Below, piece by piece: positions 9,264 to 20,140 of a stretch of DNA of 64,000 bases. The notes under the pieces are model-generated. The model was not told the DNA's origin and ran no database searches. It worked only from the letters and a program-made list of their open reading frames with translations. The position numbers and the translations under genes are program-made. Location: assembly GCA_023512345.1 (NCBI GenBank), contig JAILZT010000005.1, forward strand, positions 1 through 64,000. The letters are read 5' to 3'. The DNA comes from Paenibacillus sp. GTDB lineage: Bacteria > Bacillota > Bacilli > Paenibacillales > Paenibacillaceae. The stretch's first letter is position 1; each line of letters starts with the position of its first letter.

Positions 9264-10586
9264 CTATAACTCTGTCTGTTCTTCATCAGTGTTGCTTTCT
9301 GGCTGATCTATAAATTCATTAAGCATGTAAGCCCACTTTTCATAATCCTCTTTATTCAAACGAACATTATAGAGAATATCATTTTCATCAAAGTCCTGTT
9401 CCAATACATCGCCTACTCTATAAAGCAATGAAGAAAGGTCTCCTCGATCTGCTGGAATCCTAAAGACCAGTGTATCTCCGGCTAGCTCATCCTGAATGAT
9501 ATTCGTTATACGCTCCAAGTCATCCGGATTAAAAGCGCTGATCTTTAAATGTCGGGCATCGGCTGGCAGCATCTCGTGTTGTTCAGGCTCACAAAGATCA
9601 ATTTTGTTAAACAATGTGATCTGAGGTTTACTCGCAGCCCCTAGATCTTGAAGGATAGCTTGCACGACATCCATCTGCTCCGTACGCATCGGTGATGAGG
9701 AGTCAACTACATGAAGCACCAGATTGGCCTCATTAACTTCCTCCAGTGTGGATCGGAAAGCGGCTACCAGGTGATGCGGAAGATTCTGAATAAATCCTAC
9801 GGTATCTGTAAGGACCACCTCTTTGCCGCCGGGCAGTCCAAGCACGCGAGAGGTAGGATCCAATGTAGCGAATAGCTGGTTCTCGATATAAACATCTGCA
9901 TCTGTTAGCTGCTTCAATAAAGTCGATTTGCCAGCGTTAGTGTAACCCACCAGCGCCACTTGAACAGCCCCACTCTTACGGCGACGTTCACGATGCAATT
10001 CACGAGTCTTAATTACCTCATCCAACTGGCGTTTCAGTTCAGTGATTCGATTTCGGATATGACGGCGATCTGTCTCCAACTTACTCTCCCCGGGGCCTCT
10101 CGTACCAATTCCGCCACCAAGTCTGGATAAGTTCTTGCCCTGTCCCGAAAGTCGGGGCAGCAAGTACGACAATTGTGCCAACTCGACCTGAATAATACCC
10201 TCACGTGTTTTTGCACGACCGGCAAAGATATCGAGAATTAACTGCGTACGGTCGATGATTTTCAAATCAAGAGATTCTTCCAGATTCCGTACTTGGGCAC
10301 CCGAGAGCTCCTGATCAAATATCGCCGTTGTAGCTCCTAATCCATCAGCGGCCATTCTTAGTTCTTCAACCTTGCCTTTACCAATAAACCATTTGGTATC
10401 AGGGGTTTCTTTGTTCTGGCGCAGTACATCGAGCACTTCGACTCCTGCAGTTTCGGCCAATTGAACCAGCTCCTGTAAAGAAAGCTCAGGATCGATCCCG
10501 GTCCGTTTAATTTTATCTGTTACCAGACTGACTAATATCGCTCTGTCCTGTATTTCTGTCATTGTATCATGTGTTGTTATTACCAT
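9264..10586 (-). CDS. hflX: GTPase HflX
   Basis: RLGGGIGTRGPGESKLETDRR, VALVGYTNAGKSTLLKQLT, DTVGFIQNLPHHLVAAFRSTLEE. Confidence 0.97.
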   Translation of the reverse strand: MVITTHDTMTEIQDRAILVSLVTDKIKRTGIDPELSLQELVQLAETAGVEVLDVLRQNKETPDTKWFIGKGKVEELRMAADGLGATTAIFDQELSGAQVRNLEESLDLKIIDRTQLILDIFAGRAKTREGIIQVELAQLSYLLPRLSGQGKNLSRLGGGIGTRGPGESKLETDRRHIRNRITELKRQLDEVIKTRELHRERRRKSGAVQVALVGYTNAGKSTLLKQLTDADVYIENQLFATLDPTSRVLGLPGGKEVVLTDTVGFIQNLPHHLVAAFRSTLEEVNEANLVLHVVDSSSPMRTEQMDVVQAILQDLGAASKPQITLFNKIDLCEPEQHEMLPADARHLKISAFNPDDLERITNIIQDELAGDTLVFRIPADRGDLSSLLYRVGDVLEQDFDENDILYNVRLNKEDYEKWAYMLNEFIDQPESNTDEEQTEL

Positions 10587-10636
10587 TTATGAGATGCTCC
10601 TTATGCCGGTTATATTAATATCTAATCATGCTGGGC

Positions 10637-11611
10637 TTATAGCCTAAAATCCTCCGTACGCAGCGACATCAATTCCTGCTTCCCAGGACTGCTGTTCTCA
10701 TACTGGGTCAGCAGCCGAACTGCCTGATTGCGCACAGCTTTCTCAATAGAATTTCGTACGTAGCGGGCATTGCTGAAAGCGTGGATGCTTTCATTTTTCT
10801 CCAACAGCAGGTATTGCTTTAGTTTGAGTATAGCCTGCGGCATCAAAATATAATCCCGCTCCTTAGCCATTAGATCAGCAATCTGTAATAACTCATCAAT
10901 CGTATAATCCGGAAATTCAACCTGAATAGGAAACCTAGAAGGAAGACCGGGATTGCTCATCAAGAAATAGTCGATCTCTCCTGAGTATCCAGCCAGAATG
11001 AGAACGAATTGACTACGGTGATCCTCCATGGATTTTACTAAGGTATCAATCGCTTCTTTGCCGAAATCCTTTTCCCCGCCACGTGCCAGACTGTAGGCTT
11101 CATCAATAAAAAGAATTCCTCCCAGCGCTTTCTTGACGAGATCTCGTGTCTTCTGTGCAGTATGACCAATGTATTCACCCACAAGGTCAGCTCTCTCCAC
11201 CTCAATCAAATGCCCTTTAGACAGAACTCCCATGCGCTGGAACAGCTTGGCGACAATTCGGGCCACTGTTGTCTTCCCTGTACCAGGGTTTCCTTTGAAT
11301 ACCATATGATACGCCTGCCCGCCGCTCGCAAGGCCTGCTTGACTACGCATCTGGGCAATCTGCAGCAAGGCGTAAATTTCAAACACCAATTCCTTGATAT
11401 TATCCAGACCTACTAGGGCATCCAGTTCATGGCTAATTTCCTGAAAAAGTCCGCTGTGACTATGGCCTTTGGGCGTTACAGCCTCATTCTCTACTACTGG
11501 ATTACTCACGATTGGAGGCTCCTGATTCCGCAATACAATATTAATTTGCCTTGACGGTCTGCCATCCTCCCGCCCGCTTGCTGCTGCTATGCGTCCGTTC
11601 ATGAATTTCAC
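10637..11611 (-). CDS. spoVK: Stage V sporulation protein K (AAA+ ATPase)
   Basis: MVFKGNPGTGKTTVARIVAKLF, GGILFIDEAYSLARGGEKDFGKEAIDTLVK. Confidence 0.95.
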   Translation of the reverse strand: MKFMNGRIAAASGREDGRPSRQINIVLRNQEPPIVSNPVVENEAVTPKGHSHSGLFQEISHELDALVGLDNIKELVFEIYALLQIAQMRSQAGLASGGQAYHMVFKGNPGTGKTTVARIVAKLFQRMGVLSKGHLIEVERADLVGEYIGHTAQKTRDLVKKALGGILFIDEAYSLARGGEKDFGKEAIDTLVKSMEDHRSQFVLILAGYSGEIDYFLMSNPGLPSRFPIQVEFPDYTIDELLQIADLMAKERDYILMPQAILKLKQYLLLEKNESIHAFSNARYVRNSIEKAVRNQAVRLLTQYENSSPGKQELMSLRTEDFRL

Positions 11612-11684
11612 CTCATTATACAGGGCTGACTACTCTACTCAAGTCTATTCCCATAGATGAAGTGTTATTAGCAGATTCAAGATT

Positions 11685-12350
11685 TTAACTACCAAATTGC
11701 AATGTAAACTGCTTTCCCTTCCATTTGGTATAGGCTAAAATCTCACGGGATTTGTGCCATGCCATGGACATGATTTTTGAATCTGTCAATCCAAGCTCAG
11801 TTTTGTTATATCCGAGTTCAGCTGCAATTTCCTGCGAACGTCTGCCATGATACGTATGAGTTACGATTACCGCACTAGTCCAACCTTCACGATCCATAAT
11901 TTCTTTACTGAATAATAGGTTCTCATAAGTGCTCGTGGCTTTGTTCTCTACATAGATTTGATCTTCTGGAACTCCCTGCTGCACGAGGTAATTACGCATA
12001 CCTTGAGCTTCAGTATATTTAAGATCCGGTTTATCCAATCCTCCTGAAACTATAAATCGAGAAAATTTACCCTCTTTATATAGGTTTAAGCCATAATCCA
12101 GCCTTTCTTTTAATCCAGGACTTGGCTCATCTCCCCACATCGACATTCCAAGAATGATACCCACATCACCACCTGTCATCGGTGTGGTCGTCTTTGTCCG
12201 ATTAATATTCCAAAAGGTGAATGCACACCATAGCAGACCCGCTGCCAGCAAAGAAATCAATGAAATCTTAAACCAATGCATATACCGAAATCTTCGTCTT
12301 CTGGACATTACCCGAATTGGGGAAGATCCGCTGCCGCCATACCACTCCAT
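11685..12350 (-). CDS. YdcF family protein (DUF218)
   Basis: GGDVGIILGMSMWGDEPSPGLKERLDYGLNLYKEGKFSRFIVSGG...EDQIYVENKATSTYENLLFSKEI; start after AGGAGG at 12350. Confidence 0.9.
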   Translation of the reverse strand: MEWYGGSGSSPIRVMSRRRRFRYMHWFKISLISLLAAGLLWCAFTFWNINRTKTTTPMTGGDVGIILGMSMWGDEPSPGLKERLDYGLNLYKEGKFSRFIVSGGLDKPDLKYTEAQGMRNYLVQQGVPEDQIYVENKATSTYENLLFSKEIMDREGWTSAVIVTHTYHGRRSQEIAAELGYNKTELGLTDSKIMSMAWHKSREILAYTKWKGKQFTLQFGS

Positions 12351-12351
12351 C

Positions 12352-12906
12352 TTATTTCCTCCTGAAATCTCCATTATGGAACAATTCGGCTCGATGCTTC
12401 AACGAGAGAGCGAAATAAGGAAAGGCATGTGCATCGATGCTCCGCAATAGGGTCTTAGCTGTAGCCCAGGCTAGATTGTATTCGCTATCCGTTATATCGC
12501 TATGCTCCAGGGCCTCTTCAAGCTCATCTTCGTCAAGCAGAAATACCTCACCATTCCATAGCACCACCACATCAAGGTACAAATCATCAAACCAAGGAAC
12601 CCCTTGATCGGTTACGCCCTGTACCTTACAGGTATCAATGTACCATTGAATAATATTTTGCTTATCATCAAACATTGCAGTCACGATAAAATGACTGTCT
12701 TTAGGAAAATACTGCAGCCAAGAATACCCTTTGTCTGCAATGCGATATGTATGCCTGCCATAGCTCTTCCATAGCGGTTCTTTAAGCCCATAGATGGTAT
12801 ACAGTGTAATAAAACCACTGAATTCCCGGCTTTCCACATAGCGGCAGGCAAAATGGCGGCGCGTAATCCGGCGCCAGTTGGCCCGGTCTCCGAATTTACG
12901 TTTCAT
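12352..12906 (-). CDS. DUF402 domain-containing protein
   Basis: SYGRHTYRIADKGYSWLQYFPKDSHFIVTAMFDDKQNIIQWYIDTCKV...PWFDDLYLDVVVL. Confidence 0.88.
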   Translation of the reverse strand: MKRKFGDRANWRRITRRHFACRYVESREFSGFITLYTIYGLKEPLWKSYGRHTYRIADKGYSWLQYFPKDSHFIVTAMFDDKQNIIQWYIDTCKVQGVTDQGVPWFDDLYLDVVVLWNGEVFLLDEDELEEALEHSDITDSEYNLAWATAKTLLRSIDAHAFPYFALSLKHRAELFHNGDFRRK

Positions 12907-12964
12907 ATAAATAACCCTCTCCAGTATGGTGTCTTCAGCTTACCACATTTAGGAGATACACTCA

Positions 12965-13022
12965 AAAAGAAACCCCGACATCCCTAATATCCGTACAAAA
13001 GGATAATAGGGAATATCAGGGC
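12965..13022 (-). terminator. Terminator of PBP1A gene
   Basis: Long imperfect stem (ccctgatattccctattatcc / ggatattagggatgtcgggg), T-rich on the minus strand. Confidence 0.75.
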
Positions 13023-13030
13023 TCTGAAAC

Positions 13031-15637
13031 TTATTTTTTGGATAACTTCTCTTTGGAATCTTCATTTTCTACAAATCCGGTTTCTGGATTAGGGCTGACC
13101 GTTACACCCGAATCCGTTCCTTCTCCAACGCCTGGATCAACGGTAGGCGATTCGGTAGGCACGGGAGTTGCTGTAGGAGGAACAGGAGTTGCAGTCAAAT
13201 CCGGAGTTTCTCCAACGTTTCCGTTTCCGTTTCCATTTCCGTTTCCGTTTCCGTTTCCATTGCCGTTTCCATTACCGTTTCCATTCCCATTACCCTCTGT
13301 ATTACCGTCGTTTGAACCGTTGTTACCCCCATTATTCGTTGGATCTGTAGGTAGAGTCGGATCCAATGTGGGTATAGGTTCCTCGCTAGGCGGGGTATCC
13401 TGTACGGAAACTGTAGCTAAATTAGATGGCTCACTTTCCACATCTTGAGTTGAATAATACCCAGTTACATAGTACTCATAAATCAACCCTGGCATCGCAC
13501 TTATATCAGCAGCACTAGGAGACATAGTATTTAACAACTGTGTAAATTCCGCTTCCGAGGTTTCTCTGCGGTAGACTCTATACTCTACACCCTCTGTCGG
13601 GAGTCCCGTCCAGCTCAGATTCACTGTCATCGTAGATGGATCATATTGAGCTGACAAATCTGCGATTGTCTGATTCACTGTTGGATCCTCAGTGGCTTCA
13701 GGAATATCAATACCTGAGTCAGGGAATGCCTTCACAGGCTGATCCTTCAGAGCTTCTTCCATAACCTTGCCCCAGAATGCAGCTGCCAGCGGACTGCTGT
13801 TCTTAAGCAAATGCTGCTTGTCAGGCTTATCGTAGCCCATCCATACTGCAGCTGTCCATTCTGGTGTATAACCTACAAACCATACATCCCTATTTGAACT
13901 AATTCCAGAATATCCACTCTGCGTGGTTCCTGTCTTACCAGCTACTGGTCGGTTAATCCGTGCTTTTTTACCTGTACCACTCTCTACAACTTTCTGCATC
14001 ATTTGCGTCATCTGATAGGCTGTATTTTCAGACATCACACGCTCCGGTGTGGTATCTGCTTTAAATACGGTTTTATCATCACTGTCTGTAATGGATTTAA
14101 TGGCGTATGCCTCTCTCAATTCCCCGCCATTCGCAAAAGCACTGTAAGCCTGAGCCATTTCCAATGTGTTGGTTCCTTTGCTCATTCCCCCAAGTGCCAG
14201 TGATAAATTCTTGTCTTCATCACTTAAAGAGATCCCCATTTTCTTCGCGAATTGAAATCCGGTGTTAACACCGATTTCATTCAACAGCCAAACCGCAGGG
14301 ATATTCTCCGACTTCTGTAACGCATCTGTCATACTTATATCAGAGGAATATCCATGAAGGTTATTCGGGCAGTATTTGCCGAAGCATTGTTTTTCATTAC
14401 TCAACTGGGAATCAATCGTGAACTTCCCAGATTCCAATGCAGGAGCGTAAGACACGAGCGGCTTAAATGCCGAACCCGGTGAACGACGGCTGGCGGAAAC
14501 GCGGCTGTAGCCTTTTTTCTCATAATTACGTCCGCCTAACAATGCAACTATACTGCCATTCTCTTGGTTCATGATTACCATGGAACCTTGGACCACTTCG
14601 TCATCTACACTTTCCTCGAAGTTGTCAGCATCCGCGAAAGCTTCTTCTACGGTTTGTTGGGCATGCTTATCCATTGTGGTATAGATTTTATATCCGCCAA
14701 TGTTCAGATCATCCTCGGTAAGCCCGAACTTCTCTTCAGCCTCGTCTACAGCAAAGTCTATAAAAGCTTGATACCGTTGATTGCTAGCTGGTGGTTTATA
14801 AGTATAATCAATTTCCCTAGCTTCAAGCCGTTGTTGTTCTGTTATATAACCTTGTTCATGCATTAACTGCAGCACAATCGCACGACGTTCCTTAGAAAGC
14901 TCTGGATTACGTAATGGATTATAGCGGGATGGGCCTTTAGGCATTGCAGCTAAGGTAGCCATCTCCCAAATTTCCAACTCATCAAGGTTGCTTTTTCCGA
15001 AATATCTTATTGATGCAGCCTTAATCCCATAAATTGTACCGCCGAAGTTAATCCGGTTTAAATACATTGTTATAATTTCATCTTTAGTATTATCGTTCTC
15101 TAATGCTACTGCAATTGAAACCTCCGTCGCTTTACGGAAGAAGGTTTTATCTCGAGTCAAAAATATATTTTTGGCTAGCTGCTGAGTTATCGTACTGCCG
15201 CCTTCAACCATACTGCGGGCAGCAATATCCTTAACTGCGGCGCGTCCGATGGACCAGAAATCAACACCTTTGTGTTCAAAAAAGCGTTTATCCTCTGTAG
15301 CAACAAAAGCGTCAATAAGCATCTGAGGAATTTTATCATGTTCTACAGGATCACTTTTTTCCAGTGACAACTCACCAATCAGATTTGCATTCCGGTCATA
15401 GACCTTCGTGGTTGGATTAACTGTCAGCTTACCCGCATTTTCTTTCAGTAACTTTTCACCGTTCAACATGATGAATAGATAGCCGCCTAAAGCGCAAAAA
15501 ATGGCTAGTGCCGTCGCGAAAAATAAGGTCCAAAGCACTCGTTTTTTGGTCAACAGCTTCTTCTTCTTTTTCTTTTTAGGTGTGGGTTGCTCTCTGTCTC
15601 TATTCCGGTTTGGTCTTGTACTATCATCTCTAGACAT
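13031..15637 (-). CDS. Class A penicillin-binding protein 1A with C-terminal FN3-like domain and Gly-Asn repeat tail
   Basis: ATEDKRFFEHKGVDFWSIGRA, GGSTITQQLAKNIFL, SPGSAFKPL, KTGTTQ; tail NGNGNGNG... Confidence 0.95.
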   Translation of the reverse strand: MSRDDSTRPNRNRDREQPTPKKKKKKKLLTKKRVLWTLFFATALAIFCALGGYLFIMLNGEKLLKENAGKLTVNPTTKVYDRNANLIGELSLEKSDPVEHDKIPQMLIDAFVATEDKRFFEHKGVDFWSIGRAAVKDIAARSMVEGGSTITQQLAKNIFLTRDKTFFRKATEVSIAVALENDNTKDEIITMYLNRINFGGTIYGIKAASIRYFGKSNLDELEIWEMATLAAMPKGPSRYNPLRNPELSKERRAIVLQLMHEQGYITEQQRLEAREIDYTYKPPASNQRYQAFIDFAVDEAEEKFGLTEDDLNIGGYKIYTTMDKHAQQTVEEAFADADNFEESVDDEVVQGSMVIMNQENGSIVALLGGRNYEKKGYSRVSASRRSPGSAFKPLVSYAPALESGKFTIDSQLSNEKQCFGKYCPNNLHGYSSDISMTDALQKSENIPAVWLLNEIGVNTGFQFAKKMGISLSDEDKNLSLALGGMSKGTNTLEMAQAYSAFANGGELREAYAIKSITDSDDKTVFKADTTPERVMSENTAYQMTQMMQKVVESGTGKKARINRPVAGKTGTTQSGYSGISSNRDVWFVGYTPEWTAAVWMGYDKPDKQHLLKNSSPLAAAFWGKVMEEALKDQPVKAFPDSGIDIPEATEDPTVNQTIADLSAQYDPSTMTVNLSWTGLPTEGVEYRVYRRETSEAEFTQLLNTMSPSAADISAMPGLIYEYYVTGYYSTQDVESEPSNLATVSVQDTPPSEEPIPTLDPTLPTDPTNNGGNNGSNDGNTEGNGNGNGNGNGNGNGNGNGNGNGNGNVGETPDLTATPVPPTATPVPTESPTVDPGVGEGTDSGVTVSPNPETGFVENEDSKEKLSKK
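13215..13305. repeat. 6-bp (CCGTTT/CCATTT) coding minisatellite encoding (GN)n in the PBP1A tail
   Basis: ccgtttccgtttccatttccgtttccg... tandem hexamers. Confidence 0.95.
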
Positions 15638-15689
15638 GGTGCCTCCTGACTCCCTTTTGGAAAAAAATCAATTTAGTCTTCCCCGAATG

Positions 15690-15720
15690 AAAAGAACAAC
15701 CTTCTCAGGTTGCTCTCTTT
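15690..15720 (-). terminator. Terminator downstream of hfq
   Basis: gagcaacc-tgagaa-ggttgttc followed by a T-rich tract on the minus strand. Confidence 0.75.
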
Positions 15721-15816
15721 CATTCTATTCAAACGAATTATAAACAAAAAGGTTTCACTTCAAGCTTGTTGAATCTTCCAGGTGATTACGTTTCTCTCTT
15801 AAAGGCTGCCGATAAA

Positions 15817-16056
15817 TTACTCGTTATTCCCACTATCCTGCATCAAAGATACACTCCGCTGCGGGGTAAACGTTGATATGGCATGCTTGTACACCATCTG
15901 CTGGCGTCCGTCACTATCAATGACGATTGTAAAATTATCGAACGCTTTAATAATCCCTCGAATCTGGAAGCCGTTGGTTAAATATACTGTTGCAGGGATA
16001 TTCTCTTTACGCAGTTGGTTCAAGAACGTATCTTGGATGTTAATGGACTTGTTCAT
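15817..16056 (-). CDS. hfq: RNA chaperone Hfq
   Basis: [63 protein letters not shown]; start moved to 16056. Confidence 0.98.
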   Translation of the reverse strand: MNKSINIQDTFLNQLRKENIPATVYLTNGFQIRGIIKAFDNFTIVIDSDGRQQMVYKHAISTFTPQRSVSLMQDSGNNE

Positions 16057-16270
16057 ATGCCGTACCCCCAATGATTCAATTAGATTGTTCAGAAGTATAT
16101 TCAAGACCTGAGAGAAACTTTCCTGCTATTATATCACGTATTATGTAATTACTTCAATGAAGTTAAAAAGGGTGCAACCCAGCCCTTTCTCTTAACATTG
16201 ATTCAATTATTACCTCCCGGTGCAAAAGTTGTCAATATTAGAGCATTTGCTTCAGGTTCGGGAGTATGCC

Positions 16271-17221
16271 TTAACTGAATTTTTTTGTAATAATATCGCG
16301 TACTTTTTCAAAAATATCAGAAGAGTCTTTCGCTTCATCAACATCAATCCACTCAATTTCCTTCATATGCCGGAACCATGACAGCTGTCTTTTGGCGAAT
16401 CGGCGAGTATCTCGTTTAAGCAGCGTAACAGCTTCCTCATAGGTTGTTTCCCCCTCGAGATATGCTGCAATTTCTTTATAGCCTAGTCCTTGCATGGACA
16501 CTAATCCTCTACCGTAGCCCCGTTCTAGTAGAGTTTTCACTTCATCAACAAGTCCGTCAGCCAGCATAAGATCAATACGGTCCTCGATACGTTTATATAG
16601 GATTTTCCGATCCATTGTCAACCCTATGATGCATAAGTCGTAAGGAGACTCTTTTGTTTGAGCAGCATGTGAGGAAGAAAGTGTCGTATCTGTCTGGTGG
16701 TGAATTTCTAGTGCCCGAATTATCCTGCGACGATCATTTGGATGCAGCCGTGCTGCGCTAATCGGATCTACTGCCTCTAATCGAGCGTGTAAAGCAAGTG
16801 CCCCATGCTCTTCGGCATAATCATCCTGCACCTTACGGAAGGCCTCATCCGCCACAGCTTCAGAGAATTGGAACCCATAGCATAAGGACTCTATGTAAAG
16901 CCCTGTACCGCCTACAATGAAAGGAAGCTTACCCCGATCACTGATATCCTGTATCGCTTTACGTGCTTGTTCCTGAAATTCAGCTGCTGAAAAAGGAAAA
17001 TCAGGATCATGGATATCTATTAAATGATGCGGAATACCTTTCATTTCCTCAGAAGTGATCTTCGCTGTGCCAATATCCATCCCTCGATATACCTGCATGG
17101 AGTCACCGGAGATTATTTCCGCTTCATAAGCAGCTGCAAGGTCAAGGCTTAACCCCGTCTTGCCAACAGCCGTTGGACCCAACAGGACTAACAGCTTTCT
17201 CTTTTTATTAGTTGTTGTCAA
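16271..17221 (-). CDS. miaA: tRNA dimethylallyltransferase
   Basis: LLVLLGPTAVGKTGLSLDLA, GDSMQVYRGMDIGTAK, RRFAKRQLSWFR. Confidence 0.97.
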   Translation of the reverse strand: MTTTNKKRKLLVLLGPTAVGKTGLSLDLAAAYEAEIISGDSMQVYRGMDIGTAKITSEEMKGIPHHLIDIHDPDFPFSAAEFQEQARKAIQDISDRGKLPFIVGGTGLYIESLCYGFQFSEAVADEAFRKVQDDYAEEHGALALHARLEAVDPISAARLHPNDRRRIIRALEIHHQTDTTLSSSHAAQTKESPYDLCIIGLTMDRKILYKRIEDRIDLMLADGLVDEVKTLLERGYGRGLVSMQGLGYKEIAAYLEGETTYEEAVTLLKRDTRRFAKRQLSWFRHMKEIEWIDVDEAKDSSDIFEKVRDIITKKFS

Positions 17222-17990
17222 TCTGTATCACCCCGTAAGATGTTTTAGAATTACTTCGCAGCAGCTCAGAAAAACCCAATCTATTGAATTCTCCGCTAAG
17301 GCTTTTTTCTTTTAGGAGCACTGCTTTGCGGGCAATTCTCACGGCTTCAGTTACACTTTCCAGTGACAAGGCCGCACCGTTGGCGAACTGGCGAAGCGGA
17401 GAAATTGCTGCAGAATCGGTTAGTGGCTGACGGAACATTGGATCAAAGTAAACGATATCCACACTGTTGTCCGGCTGTGCTTTTAAATAATCCAAGTGAT
17501 CGCTATGGACAAACTTGACCCGGCGTAAAGCGGCATTTACTTGTTCATTTCCGGAGATGTAATGGCTCATCCCTTCCAATAAAAGTGCATAGAGCGGAAG
17601 TGAACTTTCGATAGCAGTAACTTCCGATGCTTCACCCCCAAATACAGCAAACAGAAGCGAATCCGTTCCAAGACCTGCCGTACAATCCAGCACACTATCC
17701 CCCGGCATCATGCCAGCAGCCTCTAGCATAGGGTCACTTTCGCCTTTTAAAACCCGTTTAGCACGGACGAACCCCATACTTGGATGAAATTCCATCGGCG
17801 GCATTCCAGGACGGAGCAGACGCACGGCTTCTTGTAGCACAACTAGTACCTCTTGATCTTGATAACGTTCAACCAACTTCGATAATGAAAAAGTACCACG
17901 CGGTTTATATTCAACTTTTAATCGATCTGCAAGTGTCTGCGCACGTTCCACAATTTCTGGAATCGGGCCACTGCCCGTAGTTATAATCAT
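17208..17990 (-). CDS. Class I SAM-dependent methyltransferase (RsmJ-like)
   Basis: DSVLDCTAGLGTDSLLFA, VDIVYFDPMFRQPL; overlaps the miaA start by 14 bp. Confidence 0.85.
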   Translation of the reverse strand: MIITTGSGPIPEIVERAQTLADRLKVEYKPRGTFSLSKLVERYQDQEVLVVLQEAVRLLRPGMPPMEFHPSMGFVRAKRVLKGESDPMLEAAGMMPGDSVLDCTAGLGTDSLLFAVFGGEASEVTAIESSLPLYALLLEGMSHYISGNEQVNAALRRVKFVHSDHLDYLKAQPDNSVDIVYFDPMFRQPLTDSAAISPLRQFANGAALSLESVTEAVRIARKAVLLKEKSLSGEFNRLGFSELLRSNSKTSYGVIQIDNN

Positions 17991-18033
17991 GTTGCCTCCT
18001 GACTAATTGCAATACACATTTTTGCTTGGCGAA

Positions 18034-20085
18034 TCACATGACCCGTTTGAATAATTTCTCCAGATCATAAGCAGAGAAAGAAATCAAAATCGGACGCCCA
18101 TGCGGACAAGTGTATGGCTGTCTGCAAGCAGACAATCGGGATAATAAGCTATCCACTTCTTGTTCTGTGAGTTTGTGATTCGCTTTTATTGATGCCTTAC
18201 AGGAGCATAAAATAGATGACTTTTCACGAAGCTTTGCCAAATCGATCGTTTTTTCACTCAGCACCCACTCTGCCATTTCCTCGATAATTGCTTTCTCCTC
18301 ACCCTGAGGGAACCAATAAGGTAAAGAACGAACGAGAAAAGTCTGACCCCCAAAGTGTTCTAAATACACTCCTGCCTGCTCGAACCAGTGCAAACGCTCT
18401 CCAAGCTGGCGGCTTTCTGAGGGTGTAAATTCGAGTGTTATTGGCAGCAATAGCTCTTGGGAGGCATCTGCGGGCCGTCCAAATTTCTCATAATAAAACT
18501 CATAATTAATTCGTTCGTGAGCGGCATGCTGATCTATTAAATACAAGCCCTGATCATTTTGAGCAATGATATAGGTTCCGTGATGCTGACCAATGTAATT
18601 GAGCTCTGGAAAAACCGGCAGGCCCGTATCCTCCCCATCAGGAGGTGCCCACATTTGTTCGATCCCCGCAGCCACTTCTCGTGCATTATAAGCAGGCTGG
18701 GGTGTGCGGTAGTTGTTACTTTTTCCTGCTTCACGGATTTGCGATGAAGTTTGTGGTACATTGCTGCTTCTGTAAGGTTCTTTTGGCTTATCCTGATCAG
18801 AAAATGCTGGGGCCGCTGAAAATGTTCTTGAGTTATCAAACTTTGTCGGACTAGCATCAGTGTATTGAATTTGATCAGGCTGGCTCAGTCCAGGATGGCT
18901 CAGACCACGTTGGCTTTGACCAAACTCCCGGACACCTCCTTCAAAGGAGATTTCGTGTCCGGGAGCTCCTGTTGGAGCAATATTGTTGTCACTCATTGGC
19001 TGATCTTTTGAACCCTTTGGAAAAGCGAATTGCTCCTGAATAAAAGATGAGCTTCCCTTAGGCCCAATGGTTTCTCTGCTTGGCCTAGGTATAAGACTCT
19101 GCCCGAGTAGAATCTTTCGGGTTTCCTCTTCAACAAACTTGTACAATTCCACTTCCTTACTGAAACGAACCTCCAATTTGGCCGGATGTACGTTCACGTC
19201 AACAAGCGAAGGATGCATGTCCAGCTTCATTACAAGCAACGGATAGCGGTTAATTGGCAACAAAGTATGGTATGCGCGCATGATTGCTGCGTTCAACCCG
19301 TTACTCCGAATATAACGGCCTCCTACTATTGTAGTGACAGCATTTCGGTTGGAACGAGTCCAATCGGGACGGCTTACATAACCGGAAATCCGGTAGTCAG
19401 GATCCTCGGCTGCAATCGGCAGCATAGCCTTAGCTGCTGATGTCCCGTACACAGCAGCAATCACTTGCAGCAAATCCCCATTTCCCAGCGTATGGAGCAA
19501 TTGGTTACCGTTATGTTGGAATCTAAAGGAGATGTCTGGATGAGCTAAAGCCATCCGGTACATTGCATCCGAGATATGCCCAAGCTCCGTCTGGATGCTT
19601 TTCATGTATTTCAGTCTTGCCGGAGTATTAAAAAATAACTCCCGAACTTCAAAGTCAGTCCCCTGCCCTGAAGGTGCATCTTCATTACAAATAAGCTTGC
19701 CACCTTCAATTTTGATCAGCTTACCTTTGCCATCATCCGCACTAGCGGTGAGCAGCGATACCTTGGATACAGCGGCAATACTGGGTAATGCCTCACCTCG
19801 GAAGCCTAGGCTCGTAATCTGAAATAAATCCCGTCCATTCGCAATTTTACTAGTAGCATGCCGATAAAAAGCAGTCTCGCAATCATCCGCCTCAATACCC
19901 GAGCCGTTATCCTTCACTCGAATACTCTGTAGCCCGCCTTCTTCCACAGAGACCTCAATAACCGTACTCTTGGCATCAATCGCATTTTCAACTAATTCCT
20001 TAACGACCGATGCTGGCCGCTCAACAACCTCACCAGCTGCGATCTGGTTGGCAATATGCTCGTCCAATACATGAATTTTAGCCAT
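18034..20085 (-). CDS. mutL: DNA mismatch repair endonuclease MutL
   Basis: IANQIAAGEVVERPASVVKELVENAIDA, GFRGEALPSI, C-terminal DQHAAHERINYE and CPHGRPI. Confidence 0.98.
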   Translation of the reverse strand: MAKIHVLDEHIANQIAAGEVVERPASVVKELVENAIDAKSTVIEVSVEEGGLQSIRVKDNGSGIEADDCETAFYRHATSKIANGRDLFQITSLGFRGEALPSIAAVSKVSLLTASADDGKGKLIKIEGGKLICNEDAPSGQGTDFEVRELFFNTPARLKYMKSIQTELGHISDAMYRMALAHPDISFRFQHNGNQLLHTLGNGDLLQVIAAVYGTSAAKAMLPIAAEDPDYRISGYVSRPDWTRSNRNAVTTIVGGRYIRSNGLNAAIMRAYHTLLPINRYPLLVMKLDMHPSLVDVNVHPAKLEVRFSKEVELYKFVEEETRKILLGQSLIPRPSRETIGPKGSSSFIQEQFAFPKGSKDQPMSDNNIAPTGAPGHEISFEGGVREFGQSQRGLSHPGLSQPDQIQYTDASPTKFDNSRTFSAAPAFSDQDKPKEPYRSSNVPQTSSQIREAGKSNNYRTPQPAYNAREVAAGIEQMWAPPDGEDTGLPVFPELNYIGQHHGTYIIAQNDQGLYLIDQHAAHERINYEFYYEKFGRPADASQELLLPITLEFTPSESRQLGERLHWFEQAGVYLEHFGGQTFLVRSLPYWFPQGEEKAIIEEMAEWVLSEKTIDLAKLREKSSILCSCKASIKANHKLTEQEVDSLLSRLSACRQPYTCPHGRPILISFSAYDLEKLFKRVM

Positions 20086-20140
20086 TTACATTCACCTCAC
20101 TGTTAGACAATTTAGATAGTGGCTTTGGTTCAGCCAATTT

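Noticed and set aside
13038-13448. ORF 13038-13448(+) with (PF)n repeats
   Set aside because: Antisense translation of the PBP1A Gly-Asn minisatellite.
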